A stretch of 64,000 nt of DNA from contig OY783214.1 of the NCBI GenBank assembly GCA_963678705.1, positions 5,642,001-5,706,000 of the forward strand, read 5' to 3'. The DNA is from Panorpa germanica. Its lineage: Eukaryota > Arthropoda > Insecta > Mecoptera > Panorpidae. Both the position numbers and the translations under genes were made by a program. The stretch's first letter is position 1. The number at the start of each line of letters is the position of its first letter. The notes beneath the pieces are model-generated. The model was given only the letters and a program-made list of their open reading frames with translations, was not told the origin of the DNA and did not search any database. Positions 22,301 to 32,255 of this stretch are shown piece after piece.

Positions 22301-23928
22301 ACTGTTATAAACAATACGTTAGTGTAATTATTGTGTTTACCTTTGTAATAAAACAAACAGTACTCCGTCAGAACGAACCATCGTTTTCTCCACACTTTTA
22401 AACCGTCAGACCCCTGTTTATGCAACCACCCTGACATAGCAATTGGAGCCGACACAGGCCTCCTTGCAACAGGTGCTCTCAACGCCTGATTTCCACCACT
22501 AGCTCTCCGTTTCTCAAGATGACTTCCTGTTGGACTCTGCAGCTTCTGTTGCCCCTGATTAAGGGCTACATATTGTACAGGTTTAGCACCCGTAGGGGGT
22601 GGGGTTTGTACATTTCTATTCGAAGAGTCTTGCTCTTGTTGATATGGTAGATTCTGTGGTGGGTGCTTTGTGTAAGAAACAGCTTTATTCTGATAGTCAT
22701 TTTGTGCGACTTGAGATGTATGCACTTGATTCTGCATCATTTTGATTGGCGTTTGATGTGCTGCATTGGTTTTTGGGAAACTTTGTTGAGCGAATTGATT
22801 TGTCACTTGATCAATTTGACTTTGATTTAGAAGCGGTCGATTTACCATGTCTGGTCTATTATAATCACAGTAATAATCTACTTGGGGGTTCAGATTTAAA
22901 CTAGTTGGGACGTTTCGATGATCTTGGACTGTATTATTTGGAATATTTTGACGCATAGGTGTCACTGGTGTTCCCGTTTCATCGAACTTATGATGCTGAT
23001 GGAAATGCTGTGCTTGCCTTGACGCAAACGTCTGCTGTTGGTTAAGCATCGCTTGATTTTGGTACTGCATTTGTTGTTGCAGTTTCGCCTGTTGTATTTG
23101 CCGATACTGCTCCTGCAACTGCCGCGGATGTTGATGCATTTGATGCACATTTTGATTGACGTTTTGGTGCTGATGCTGGGAATACGTAGGGTGCATATGA
23201 CTACGGGGATGGTGGTATAAACGTTGATTTTGATATATTTGATGATCTACATGTGAATGATTTTCGTTTAACCCTCTGCTGTCATATATGTTTTGATTAG
23301 AATTTATTTGGGAGAAATTTGATGCTAGATTTTGATATTGATTGTGAACTGGGACTGGTGGGAATAGAGGAGAACGTGGGTTGTATTCGTTTCCGCCAAA
23401 TCCTTTTGGGGGTGGCATCGGCTTTGGCGCTAAATGTGAATTTGCTTGTTGTAGTTGTTGGAGTTTCTTGCTTTCCATGGTTGCCGCAGAAGTCAGAATT
23501 GGGGGATCCAACCTGAAACCAAAAATAAGCAGGTGAGAAAAATGTCATCAACTTAGAAAATTATAACTTGATGAAATTTATTTCATACAAATACATAGAA
23601 GATAAGAAGTACATAAATACAAAGTACTTATTAATTCTTCAAAATTTAAGACTTCAAAACTGATGAAGAGTTATTTATTTCTATATTATTCTATAAAAAC
23701 TATATCATTTTTTTTTAATAATAATAATTTGTTTACAAAAGATAACTTCTGGAATATAATTTCAAAAATGCAAAAAGTAACTTATCGTTAAAATGAAAAC
23801 AAAATACTTTAAAGTGGGTGTAGTATTATCTTAATAAAAAATATAATAAATATAAAAATGAACGCATAAAATATGAATAAACACCACAAGTCTTACCAGT
23901 CCCATAGTTGCCACAGACAAGTAAACAT
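7208..23928 (-). CDS. kmr: PLEKHA5/6/7-type PH-domain protein (kramer orthologue), 23 coding exons, 3458 aa
   Basis: Coding exons 5' to 3': 23897-23928, 22341-23512, 21884-22091, 21487-21753, 20682-21417, 20212-20593, 19957-20142, 19773-19870, 18785-18995, 12993-16817, 11916-12610, 11631-11768, 11273-11365, 10991-11206, 10516-10915, 10297-10437, 9942-10181, 9731-9867, 9018-9647, 8636-8884, 8462-8560, 8283-8391, 7208-7320. The lengths sum to 10377 nt and every intron phase agrees. The start is ATG at 23928 (MFTCLWQLWDW), whose phase-2 donor fits exon 2 exactly. The PH domain lies at about residues 370-470, followed by disordered sequence, family-typical segments such as SMKRLLEWKQRMLQSP and DLLGRTHEELVLLLIQLRRQ, coiled coils and a short tail. 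Vertebrate relatives bind phosphoinositides and act at junctions and microtubules; I infer a membrane/cytoskeleton scaffold. The 3.8-kb exon makes it far longer than vertebrate relatives. The exon 6 donor (20212) is ambiguous with one 4-6 nt away. Confidence 0.9.
10297..12610 (-). CDS. kmr: Exons 11-16: conserved coiled-coil block
   Basis: Six exons (12610-11916, 11768-11631, 11365-11273, 11206-10991, 10915-10516, 10437-10297) encode helical, heptad-like sequence: a region ending SQLDELHLLERDTPGGLR, then DLLGRTHEELVLLLIQLRRQ, QRLENFQRLDQLKQHLLDLE, KQLYQLDQLLQEESGTLQG and ELRRVQQVVGDLQRQRQEL. This order is that of the PLEKHA5/6/7 C-terminal coiled coils, which mediate dimerisation and partner binding in vertebrate members. 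All splice sites are canonical and in phase. Confidence 0.88.
12783..12795 (-). CDS. kmr: Probable alternative first exon of a short isoform (MALF...)
   Basis: ATGGCTCTTTTCG is followed by the near-perfect donor GTAAGTACG. It ends in phase 1, which is exactly what the next acceptor (12611-12613, exon 12610-11916) needs, giving MALF-ASGSISVAG. As an internal exon the 14 nt after the nearest upstream AG would break the frame, so an alternative promoter within the 12.6-13.0 kb intron is the better explanation. The isoform would lack the PH domain and giant exon but keep the coiled coils. Confidence 0.45.
12993..16817 (-). CDS. kmr: Exon 10: 3.8-kb exon encoding about 1275 disordered residues
   Basis: One uninterrupted frame, rich in Ser, Asn, Asp and Glu, with no recognisable fold. 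The exon starts at an acceptor inside a small GGTCAGATGGTCGGATG-like microrepeat and joins the previous exon in phase (G|AT). The donor is the weak GTTAGG at 12992, again phase 1. It holds acidic patches, many SP/TP sites and YxxM-like or acidic Tyr segments such as EHYMPMTP and EESPYVEM-type sequences, which suggests a phospho-regulated linker. It may be an insect-specific or alternatively spliced insert, since skipping it would keep the frame. Confidence 0.85.
17416..18036 (+). repeat. Dispersed repeat family A, copy 1 (about 620 bp, short terminal inverted repeats)
   Basis: It lies in the 1.97-kb intron between exons 9 and 10 of the PLEKHA-type gene. It begins gcgcttgtgtcct and ends with aggacacaagccc, an inverted repeat of about 11 bp. 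The body is shared at high identity with 32771-33235 (same orientation, missing about 170 internal bp) and with 25654-26305 (inverted). No open reading frame is conserved among copies. It is most likely a non-autonomous DNA element; its class is unknown. Confidence 0.75.
19320..19735. repeat. Dispersed repeat family B, copy 1, with internal inverted repeat
   Basis: It lies in the intron between exons 8 and 9 of the PLEKHA-type gene. The part from about 19463 is nearly identical to 31970-32255 over about 285 bp (shared landmark agagagggcaccgactctga). Its left part contains aggtaacgctgtcgag at 19328-19343, inverted at 19462-19477, so about 150 bp can fold into a hairpin. No coding sequence. Confidence 0.75.
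21884..22091 (-). CDS. kmr: Exon 3: second half of the PH domain
   Basis: It continues directly from FYYKG with PEEEKLLGSVLLPSYTIS, then FKCEHANMRTYLLAAES and the terminal helix with the conserved Trp (ITWVKALKMASMMQ). The NMRTY and W-x-K-A motifs are characteristic of the PLEKHA/PEPP PH subgroup and are the main basis for naming the gene family. Basic residues in the beta1-beta2 loop (K..R.R) fit phosphoinositide binding. Acceptor TTTTAAG and donor GTAAGA are canonical. Confidence 0.92.
22341..23512 (-). CDS. kmr: Exon 2: Q/H/N-rich low-complexity region and start of the PH domain
   Basis: The exon encodes a proline-rich start, then long runs rich in Gln, His and Asn (for example HQHQNVNQNVHQMHQHPRQ), and then the first half of the PH domain beginning SGWLHKQGSDGLKVWRKRWF and ending at FYYK with a phase-1 donor. 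The composition is prion-like and predicts disorder. The CAG/CAT/AAT codons are mixed, so this is amino-acid bias rather than a recent simple-repeat expansion. Confidence 0.85.
23897..23928 (-). CDS. kmr: First coding exon of the PLEKHA/kramer-type gene
   Basis: ATG followed by nine more codons (MFTCLWQLWD) and two bases of a Trp codon, then the donor GTAAGA. Joined to the acceptor at 23513-23515 it gives an uninterrupted frame (DW|LDPPILTS). An in-frame Met with a better Kozak context (ACCATGG) lies 23 codons in, inside exon 2, so translation could also begin there. There is no WW domain before the PH domain in this model, unlike vertebrate PLEKHA5 and PLEKHA7; upstream alternative exons could supply one. 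Confidence 0.62.
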
Positions 23929-25653
23929 TTTGAAGATTTATTGAGTAGCACTCAGGGAAACTTTTTACAAATTTATTTTCGGGATCGCCAACTGGCCTAC
24001 TGATATTTCTATCACAATCACATCATGTTCAATGTTATAATTAGCATGATTGTCTATTTCTGTTCTTCAGTGATTTGTGTTAGGTCAGAAAGCTTCCGTA
24101 GGTCAGCGCTCAACGCATATGATTAGCCATTAATTCACCAGCTGTACAGCTCTCGACGACGCTATCCATCTCGGTAAGAGACACTCTGCAGACCACCGAA
24201 TCACTCATTTCAAACGACTACAGTTCGATACTTTATTAACACTGACACATACATTTTAGTTTTGGCAAAAGTCCATTTGCATTTGGGTTAGCATAGATTA
24301 TTAGCATTGCTTGAATACTGTCAATTCTTTAAACGAAAATAGACGCTAATTAGAGTAAAAAAAATTATAATAGGCAAAATAAAAGGTGCTGAGTGTTTTG
24401 TCTGAAGAGGAATGAGAATTTACATCAACATTAATAACCTCTAAACGTCAAAATCGTAAGTTTATATTGAAAGATAACTTTTATTACTTAACCTAAAAAA
24501 CTTCATTAGTGAGACCACCTTGAAAACTCAAAATTTACTTACTAAGCCGACGCAATAGATTCAACTGAGACTACATAGTATGAAACAGTAAAGTAATGAA
24601 TAACACTTGAGCTATTTTACAAACACTCCCAAATTTTAAAACGTACATTAAATTCTCGTACATAAAGAACAACAGTATTACTCCATACGTGATCGTTATG
24701 AATAAACGTAGTATACATTGTCCGATTGTTCTCTACATAATACAAATTGTAGTACTCGTACCCCGTTCGTATGCACAGATGAAGAGTGGTGTTGTTATTG
24801 TCGTTGCATACTAATTAAAAGAAATCGTGGACATGTAGCACGGCCGTTAATGTGTATTAACATACGATGAACAAAGGCTTGTGAAACACGGTGACAACTT
24901 AACATCGACAACGATAGCGATATGTACAGAATAATGAAGTGATTGAACAGGTTTAAAGACACTTTATCACTTTAATGAGGGTTTCTAAACAATTGAGCCT
25001 TGAACTTATACTAGAGTTTATATTCTAAAAGACCCTTTTTCTAAATTATTTTTATTCTAAATTATGTTGAAACTTATAAGTCTTATGACAAGTGTAGATA
25101 AGGTTCATTTTCTAATAGTGTGTATAACGTGCAATCCAAAGAAAAGTGCGACTCCAACATTCAAATATATTCGTTTGTAAGTTCACGTTATACGTAACGC
25201 TTAACTGTCTTCAAGACAAGGCACATTGCAAACAGAAAAGAATATGTTACACATTGTTTAAAATTAAAATGTATCTGAAAGTTTGCCTTTTTGTGTTTGT
25301 TGAAATAATTCGTATTGTTATTTGGAGCTTGGGTCTTATGAACACAGCGTGTTGGCTAATTGTCAATATATAAAGAACAGACCCCTCAGTATCAGTTTAA
25401 ATTTCCTTGAAGACAAACAAAGCAACTTGTCTCCTATGCGGGCGCCGTGATTTTGTAATACAATCTGTTTAAATTTAGGATGACGGCTGACCTGATGCAA
25501 ACCCTAGGGTTTTGTGGGGCTTAGAACAGGAATAATGAACCTATGGCACGCAAAAGTATTACAGAGAACCATTAACTTCTAAAAGTAGCCGTGTAAAATT
25601 ATGACTGGATACAATCGAACTCTACGTAATACCCAAAATAAATAATGGTAATA
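23929..25653. other. 5' flank of the PLEKHA-type gene; no further exon recognised
   Basis: This holds the 5' UTR and possible promoter(s) of the - strand gene. The stretch 24060-24240 is more GC-rich than its surroundings and could be promoter-proximal. A small open frame on the + strand (25146-25373) is AT-rich, hydrophobic and unsupported by splice or family signals. Confidence 0.4.
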
Positions 25654-26305
25654 AGCTTGTGGCCTTATTTTTTACTGGTCGATTTTTCAATTGTTGATTG
25701 AAATTGATGTTAATAAAGGTGTATTGGCGTGTCTATTTTATTAAATATCTAAATGTTGACGGAGATATAGCAATTAAAAATTTGAATTGTAGTTTTAGCG
25801 CTAGAAATGTCGGCCATTTGTATAACGTGAAAATGTATTGTATAGGTCAGTTATTTGTTGGTTGGTCAGTGCTGTGGTAATGTTTTGTAGTTGTTGGTAG
25901 CCGAAATAATCAAATCAAGTCAAAGAATAATAAGTTTTAATTTGATTTAACCCTGTTACGGCAGACATAATATTGAAATTTTATTGTTCCTCGAAATAGC
26001 TGGTAATAATATTTGATATATAAATACATATAGCAGAGATTTATGAGCTGTAAGGTTGGTAATCTGTAAACTTATCAGAGTTCTGTCAAGAATATATCTC
26101 TTTTACGCTCTGTTGTATAAAAGAGATAGCAAGTAGCGCATGCTGTGATGTCACATGCAGTTGTCCAACGTTGAATCTCTTTAATAATTAAAGAGAAAAA
26201 ATGACCTTTTTAATTGTTAATATCTCTTGAAATATAATTGGACATTTGAGGTTCTAGTAACAAATTTTATCAATATATAGTACAGTTTTATAAAAAAATT
26301 CCAAC
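25654..26305 (-). repeat. Dispersed repeat family A, copy 2 (inverted relative to copies 1 and 3)
   Basis: The sequence from agcttgtggcctta onward is the reverse complement of copy 1, with about 85-90 per cent agreement by eye, including the full internal segment missing from copy 3. Its far end is degraded and lacks a clear terminal repeat. Confidence 0.7.
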
Positions 26306-26938
26306 ATAATATATCCATTTTCGAAATAAACCCTCGACTGTGCTTTCCTCAATGCATAAATTATTTAAAGGGCTCTGCTCTGTGGACATTTTAATTCCAA
26401 AAATAGGAAATCCATAAACCAGGCCACTGCGTTATAATTATTTCATGTTGTAATTTTAGTTACAAAATTCTGTTCTAATTAATTTTTTGTTAAAGCAATT
26501 TTATCTTATTTTTTCTATTACAGTTTATTTTAATTATTTTAAAGTACCAAAAAAGGGACATAAATTAGATATGTGTAAGACCTTTTGATCTTATTATTTA
26601 ATTTAAGATTAACAAATAGAAATAAAATTGAATGTTCTAGTTTGTTTGGTTCCAGTCATATTGACCTATAATCTACATCAAACTGCGAGTAACGTAGAAT
26701 ACTTTACAAAGTAAACAAATACCCGTCTCTCCGTACCGATGCGTGCCTAATCATTTTTTCACTGCCTCACTGTCAAAAGTTATTGTTTAACATATACCTA
26801 ATAGGTTTTATTTGTGGAAATATAAAACTTGAAGATGTACAATTCATTTGTAATATATGAGAATCTAATTATTTACGTTGTAAGATATATTATTTTAATT
26901 AAAAGATGAATGCTTAAATTTTTTATTTATTTTATTTA

Positions 26939-27443
26939 GGGGCCTATTTTGTAACTACTTGCCTGACGTCTGTTAACTTCTGATGATCTTTCAAAGCCCT
27001 ATAATTTACAAATTAGGCTACTTATGTCAGTTTAAGGTTATGGAATCAATGTTCCGGAGTCCCCGTACTAAAGGGGCCCCAAACGGGAGTAGCAAAAATT
27101 CGTAAAATGTTATCCACAATCTCACTTAAATTTTTAGGCCCTACGTAGCTTAGTTCATAGGAGTACTAATTGTAAGTAATAACGTATAATCAATATATAA
27201 TTATTTTAATTCAGTGAGAGCCTTTTTGTTCCTTTTGTGAAAAATCTTTACCCATCATTTGAGGCCCCAACAAATATTGATACAGGGCCCGTCTAAGGCA
27301 CGGTACGACACTGATTTTGCTCTTTATTTAAGGTCTTCTGATAGTTTTGTGTAAACTTACATAGCTTAATTTAGAAAATATAGGCCTTTAAAAAATCGTC
27401 AGGAGTTAACAGACGTCAGGTAAGCAGTTACAAAATAGGCCCC
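26939..27443. mobile_element. PIF/Harbinger-like MITE, 505 bp, TTA target-site duplication
   Basis: The ends are ggggcctattttgtaact and its inverse; the inverted repeats extend about 85 bp with roughly 80-85 per cent identity, including the shared block cctgacgtctgttaact. TTA is present directly at both sides (26936-26938 and 27444-27446). A GGG-type end with a 3-bp TWA duplication is the PIF/Harbinger hallmark. There is no transposase frame inside, so it is non-autonomous. Confidence 0.85.
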
Positions 27444-27477
27444 TTAATGTCGACCTGTTTCCGATGCTGAATTCTAT

Positions 27478-27668
27478 AACCGTCGACCTTCTACAATATT
27501 ACCAGCTTTTACAGTGTCGAGGGTTGATATATGTGGACTACACAACTGCCTAATGCATTTACGATTATATAATTCATAAAATCAGTTTAACAAAACAACA
27601 AGCAAAGCCAAATAGCGATGGTCCGGAAACTGAACCCAAAGACAGAAATCTAGCATCAAGCATCATCG
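27478..27668 (-). mobile_element. SINE-like copy 1 (diverged)
   Basis: Reverse complement: gatgcttgatgct, then a pol III B-box-like block (gggttcagtttcc), then a tail region sharing gcattaggcagttgt and agtccacatatat with the copy at 50955-51165. The block resembles the GGTTCGANTCC B box of tRNA-derived SINEs. It is heavily diverged and has no clear poly-A or target duplication. Confidence 0.5.
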
Positions 27669-27887
27669 CAAGCACGTCCACTTTATGTTATTTTTAAATA
27701 CAGAAAATTTTGCAGAATTTTCGGGACCAGAAAACAGACTTTTTCGCAGTGAAGCATTTTATCAACAAAATTTTTACAGTGTACTTTTTAGTTTTTTAGT
27801 ACTAAATGACCATGAATGTTTTTAGGTCAGAACATATAATATACCAAAAATTAATTACCATTTATAATCTATTACAATTGTACCTCC

Positions 27888-28196
27888 TGTACGAAATAAA
27901 ACCATGCGAGTATTTGTAGATTGAATAATTATTCAATTGTTTAATGATAAAATAATTTTACACTTTTTAATAACTTTGAACCAACATTCTTATAATAACA
28001 AGATGGTTGGGAATTATGATCTTGACAGTGTAGAAGCCCAAAACACAACTGACACGAATGCCATATCGCTGTAGCGTACAGCAGTCGTCGTATTGTAGTC
28101 ATGCGCATTACTTCTATTAGAGACAACAATACATTATAATGTTGGAATGCCAACAGAGACATCTTCTTATGTTCTGTACTAATTTTGTACTGAACA
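27888..28196 (-). repeat. 3' LTR of the BEL/Pao element
   Basis: 309 bp, identical by reading to 30702-31010. It is the 3' LTR because the element's frame reads on the - strand. Terminal dinucleotides are TG/CA. A 73-codon open frame inside is present in both LTRs but begins at a non-ATG codon and is likely incidental. Confidence 0.92.
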
Positions 28197-28351
28197 TAAA
28201 TTGCCAGCCAGCAGAAGTAGATAAGCTCACAACCAATATCAAATTATACAATGTTACATAAAATTATTATAAACCAATTTACAAAAAATAATGTGAACTT
28301 CTTAAAACTATTATAAACAAAATTACACAAAATAACATAAACTTCTTAACT

Positions 28352-30034
28352 CTATGGTAGTCTACATAATTTTGTGAAAATAATATAAAACAAATTAATT
28401 ACTATCCTAAATATAACAGAAACCATAATTATCAATGTAGCATACATTATCAATTGCATAATGTACACAACAATCATCAACTCAATAGTTACAATGTTAT
28501 TGAAACAATTATCTTTTAACAATTCCAACAGTACAGATGTTTGTTTTACATCAATGTTGTAAACATTGCAATTAATATCTGATGGAAGTATTGTATTTGA
28601 ATCAAAAATTTTATTTGTTGCTTGTTTGATTCGCACCAGCAACACTGCGCTAATAATCTCAAGCTGGGGTATTGTAAGTACCTTACTTGATGGAGCTACA
28701 CTGGACTTGTAGCAAATTAAATTTGTTTTTATTTTAATATTTATAAAAATAATATTGTGTTTTAAACCTAATGTCATAATACTGGTTGATCTGTTTAATA
28801 ATGTTTTATAAACCTCCAATAATGAAGGATTGTGTCTAAATCTTTTTTCCAACACATTAAATCTTTGCGGGGCAGCTGAGAAAGAATCCTCCAATTCTAT
28901 TTTATTTACTAGGCTGAGTAATGGCAAATCAACAGTTAAATTATTTTTAAGTGCTACTGAATTTTGAAATTTATGTTCAGCCTTTAAGTAATCCTCAGAA
29001 AACTTATCTGATTCCTCTGGGACTTTCTCAGTTGTCCAAGATTGTTCCATAACATTCTCAAGGTTTGTATATTCACAAATAGCAAGATTACATACAATAT
29101 TATTATGTGAATACTTATTTTTATTATACAATTTTCTTGGAACCACATTTCCTTTATTATTATTGTCATGTGACATATTTTTATAATCTAAACTATACTC
29201 AATTGCAATTGCACGTCTTTCTAAAAATGAAATAAATTCTGCCATAGTAGGCAGTTCTTCTAAATTTCTTTCCATGTGGAAAGTGCGGTTAGTAACGATA
29301 TCTAATTTTCTACTTAAGGCCGAGATTAAAATCATATCCCACTTGTCTACAGGCTCATCAAGATTTTTTAACGCTTGTAATTGCTGTTTTACTTGACATA
29401 AAAAAGCCCTTATATCGACTGCAGTACCTTTCTGCATGTTGGGAATATCAAGTATTATATTAATGTGATAAAAGATTAATCTCGCCTTATTTTCATACCG
29501 CGCTAACAATAAATCAATAGCCTCTTTGTATGAACTGTTCACAAGCGGCAGATTTATAATTATTGAGAGAGCCTCATCAACGAGATACTTTCTCAAATAA
29601 AAAAGTCTTTGAACATCGGACAATGATGCATTATTGTGAACCACTGCTTGGAAGAGCTCATAAAAGGGCTTAAACCTGGTTATATCCTTGCCATCGAAGG
29701 TTGGAATTTCCACCGCTGGGAGCTTCAATGGAACTAATTCAGGCCTATTAACTTCTTTTAACTTATTGATGCTAGCATTTAATTTTGCAATAATGTTAAA
29801 ATACTTCTCTTCAACTTCTTCAATGTCTTCCTCATCTTGATCATCAATTTCTAAAATGCTGTACTGCGTGAGCTCGTACGATTGGAATGTAGTCATCATC
29901 TTTTCTTTTTTCACCTGCAGCACCTCCACTGTAGCGGAGTCGAGAGCCCTTGGGTCGCTGACGTAATTGTCCATCCGTGATATTGCACTTTTTGCAGCCG
30001 TCCGCGCCGATCTAAGCCTTTTCAATCCCTCCAT
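28352..30034 (-). CDS. BEL/Pao Gag (DUF1759-type) fused to Pol fragments, 560 aa
   Basis: Starts at ATG 30034 (MEGLKRLRSARTAAKSAISR). Residues about 100-290 match the DUF1759 Gag region of BEL/Pao elements, recognised by LPAVEIPTFDGKD, the FYELFQAVVHNN segment and YLVDEALSIIINLP. After about residue 330 come fragments resembling Pao Pol: a segment like the N-terminal reverse-transcriptase region (FNVLEKRFRHNPSLLEVY) and a short RNase H-proximal piece (KVLTIPQLEIISAVLLVRI). The zinc knuckles, protease, RT active site and integrase are absent. The single uninterrupted frame through deletion junctions suggests little decay since the deletions; it may have been mobilised by full-length relatives. 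Confidence 0.85.
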   Translation of the reverse strand: MEGLKRLRSARTAAKSAISRMDNYVSDPRALDSATVEVLQVKKEKMMTTFQSYELTQYSILEIDDQDEEDIEEVEEKYFNIIAKLNASINKLKEVNRPELVPLKLPAVEIPTFDGKDITRFKPFYELFQAVVHNNASLSDVQRLFYLRKYLVDEALSIIINLPLVNSSYKEAIDLLLARYENKARLIFYHINIILDIPNMQKGTAVDIRAFLCQVKQQLQALKNLDEPVDKWDMILISALSRKLDIVTNRTFHMERNLEELPTMAEFISFLERRAIAIEYSLDYKNMSHDNNNKGNVVPRKLYNKNKYSHNNIVCNLAICEYTNLENVMEQSWTTEKVPEESDKFSEDYLKAEHKFQNSVALKNNLTVDLPLLSLVNKIELEDSFSAAPQRFNVLEKRFRHNPSLLEVYKTLLNRSTSIMTLGLKHNIIFINIKIKTNLICYKSSVAPSSKVLTIPQLEIISAVLLVRIKQATNKIFDSNTILPSDINCNVYNIDVKQTSVLLELLKDNCFNNIVTIELMIVVYIMQLIMYATLIIMVSVIFRIVINLFYIIFTKLCRLP

Positions 30035-30269
30035 CTTGCTTAGGTGATAGATTCGTACTTATATGATAGATGAAACGTGGATGACAAACTAATCCAGGTT
30101 AATCCAGCAACATGAGAAGTTTTTAATAGATTGGTACTTGCAGATAGTAATAATAACTTTGTACCTTCATGAGTAAAGAAGTATTTTACTCTCCTCCAGC
30201 ATCCATGTATCCTCTTCCGTAATGAATAATTTTTCTTAAAATATAAACGTGTAGTAATCCAAATTATAT

Positions 30270-30655
30270 GCGAATCCGCTTAAATCAAACGTTGCATTAC
30301 CCAATCAATGGCAATTGATGACTTGCCAGGCCGCCATAGGGTAAATGTAACAAAATAGCTTGCACTTGTGCTGGTTACTATACAGATGTAACCTCAAAAC
30401 ACCACGAAATCACACGCGGGTACCAATGGCTTGTAAGGCCAGTTTTTTTTTTTTGTAGGATTTAAAACCTTCTTGAAATGTAATTGTAAAATATCCAGCT
30501 TCGCTTGTAAGGCTTCTGGAAATGTAATTGTAAAATATCCAAATCCTCCGTGAATCCGCCAAAATAGAGCGTCCCATTTACCCAATCAATGGCAATCGCC
30601 AAGGGGCAAATGTAATAAAACGCCAAAAATACAATGAAAAACACACGCGGTTAAT
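30270..30655 (-). repeat. Tandem duplications in the retrotransposon leader
   Basis: Between the 5' LTR and gag, a segment containing tacccaatcaatggcaat and ending in acacgcgg occurs twice (about 30274-30420 and 30550-30652). Within it, gaaatgtaattgtaaaatat occurs twice about 50 bp apart (near 30475 and 30519). The region just inside the 5' LTR (about 30660-30701) also repeats a ccttcgagt motif, likely next to the primer-binding site. Confidence 0.6.
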
Positions 30656-30701
30656 AAACTCGAAGGATCGGCTTTGTAAGACTCGAAGGACCAGCTTCGC
30701 A

Positions 30702-31010
30702 TGTACGAAATAAAACCATGCGAGTATTTGTAGATTGAATAATTATTCAATTGTTTAATGATAAAATAATTTTACACTTTTTAATAACTTTGAACCAACA
30801 TTCTTATAATAACAAGATGGTTGGGAATTATGATCTTGACAGTGTAGAAGCCCAAAACACAACTGACACGAATGCCATATCGCTGTAGCGTACAGCAGTC
30901 GTCGTATTGTAGTCATGCGCATTACTTCTATTAGAGACAACAATACATTATAATGTTGGAATGCCAACAGAGACATCTTCTTATGTTCTGTACTAATTTT
31001 GTACTGAACA
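30702..31010 (-). repeat. 5' LTR of the BEL/Pao element
   Basis: 309 bp, identical by reading to the copy at 27888-28196 and followed by the cctcc target duplication at 31011-31015. Confidence 0.92.
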
Positions 31011-31015
31011 CCTCC

Positions 31016-31969
31016 TTATCTATATTTTATTTAAACAGATATTGACTTATTTATACAATAATACTAATTGCGCAGTATTTTAAAAACATAAACCTTCATA
31101 AATCGGTATTCAAGCACGATAACCTGATATCAGTCAAAATATAATAGCCACAAATTATTTACATTGATTATGTTTAGTTACTATGGCCACCAAAACGAAA
31201 ACACGAAATACGGAAGACGTAGTAAATTAAATACAAACAAAACTTCAGCATCTACCTACATACGAAATATAATAAAAAAAAAACGAAATGCCAACAAGTC
31301 TACGCCCGAAAATGACCTTATTTGACACTTGAAACGACCTATGATTGCTCTTGGAACACTTTTAATTCACTGAGTAAATTTGCACTGCACAATTGTTTAC
31401 ATCTTCTTCACACACACATACACACAAAACACTTGTCAATATTTATATGGAATGAATAAAATTATTTATTTTTAACACATGAGTAGAGAAGCTGTTTTCA
31501 ATAATTTTGATATTTTATGTTAAGTTGGTGTAGGTTGTAACTCATAGTGAACAACGAGGACGGAGATGGCGACGGCGACGGAGAGGACTTCAGGATTTCC
31601 TAGGGTGACCCCAAACGATTTTAAAAGGAATTGGGGATGGGGGGAGTTTGTGTTATCCTACACATGGTGTTATTATATGAGGTATATTCACAAAAGTGAC
31701 ATTTTCTGTGTTTAAAATTTAAGTTATTATTTCCGGTATAAAATATTAAAACATTTTGTATTTAATATGCTTTTATTTTTAACATCTGGTAATTAATTTT
31801 CATTTACACGACTTAAAAAGGTTTGTTCAAATTTTAGGGCTTTACCGCAATTTTAAGAGGTGGGATATTAAATTAAATGCAGACAACAGTTCTAAGTCAA
31901 CCCTAACCTTCCAAAAAAACCTTCCTCAGGAAATTATATCTAACAATATTTAATTTAAAAATAAAAATA
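31016..31969. other. Intergenic, no gene recognised
   Basis: No splice-supported frame was found. It contains a short CA-rich stretch near 31411-31434 and a G-rich stretch near 31555-31645 with small gatggcgacggcgacgg repeats. Confidence 0.4.
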
Positions 31970-32255
31970 AACTCGACAGCGTTACCTTGGTATTTATGTA
32001 AAGAAAGAGTGTGCAAAATTTCAAAAGAATCGGTCCTGTAGATTCTGAGCTAGAGAGGGCACCGACTCTGAAGAAGCTAAGTGTGAGAAACGGCATTTAA
32101 AAGTTTCAAAGTAACACGAAAGCAGACCAGAGAGGTGAAGACTTAAAACTCTATATCTCCGACAGTTTTACTCCAATCGACTTCAAATTTTTACACAATA
32201 AACTTAATATGTTGTACATTAATATAAATAAATTTAAAAAAAAATTGAATCCTTC
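31970..32255. repeat. Dispersed repeat family B, copy 2
   Basis: Nearly identical to 19463-19735, but lacking the inverted half present in copy 1. It has a few base differences and a short extra stretch (atatctcc) missing from copy 1. Confidence 0.75.

Larger units (their letters stand above)
27888..31010 (-). mobile_element. BEL/Pao LTR retrotransposon, internally deleted, 3123 bp
   Basis: Two 309-bp direct LTRs (TGTACGAAAT...GTACTGAACA as written on +) flank a - strand frame with Gag-like and shortened Pol-like sequence. The 5-bp direct duplication cctcc is present at 27883-27887 and 31011-31015. The LTRs look identical base for base, so insertion was recent. The internal region is about 2.5 kb against the 5-6 kb usual for BEL/Pao, and protease, most of reverse transcriptase and integrase are missing. 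It is therefore non-autonomous. Confidence 0.93.

Noticed and set aside
27941..28162. 73-codon frame present identically in both LTRs
   Set aside because: It is duplicated only because the LTRs are identical, and it begins at a non-ATG codon.
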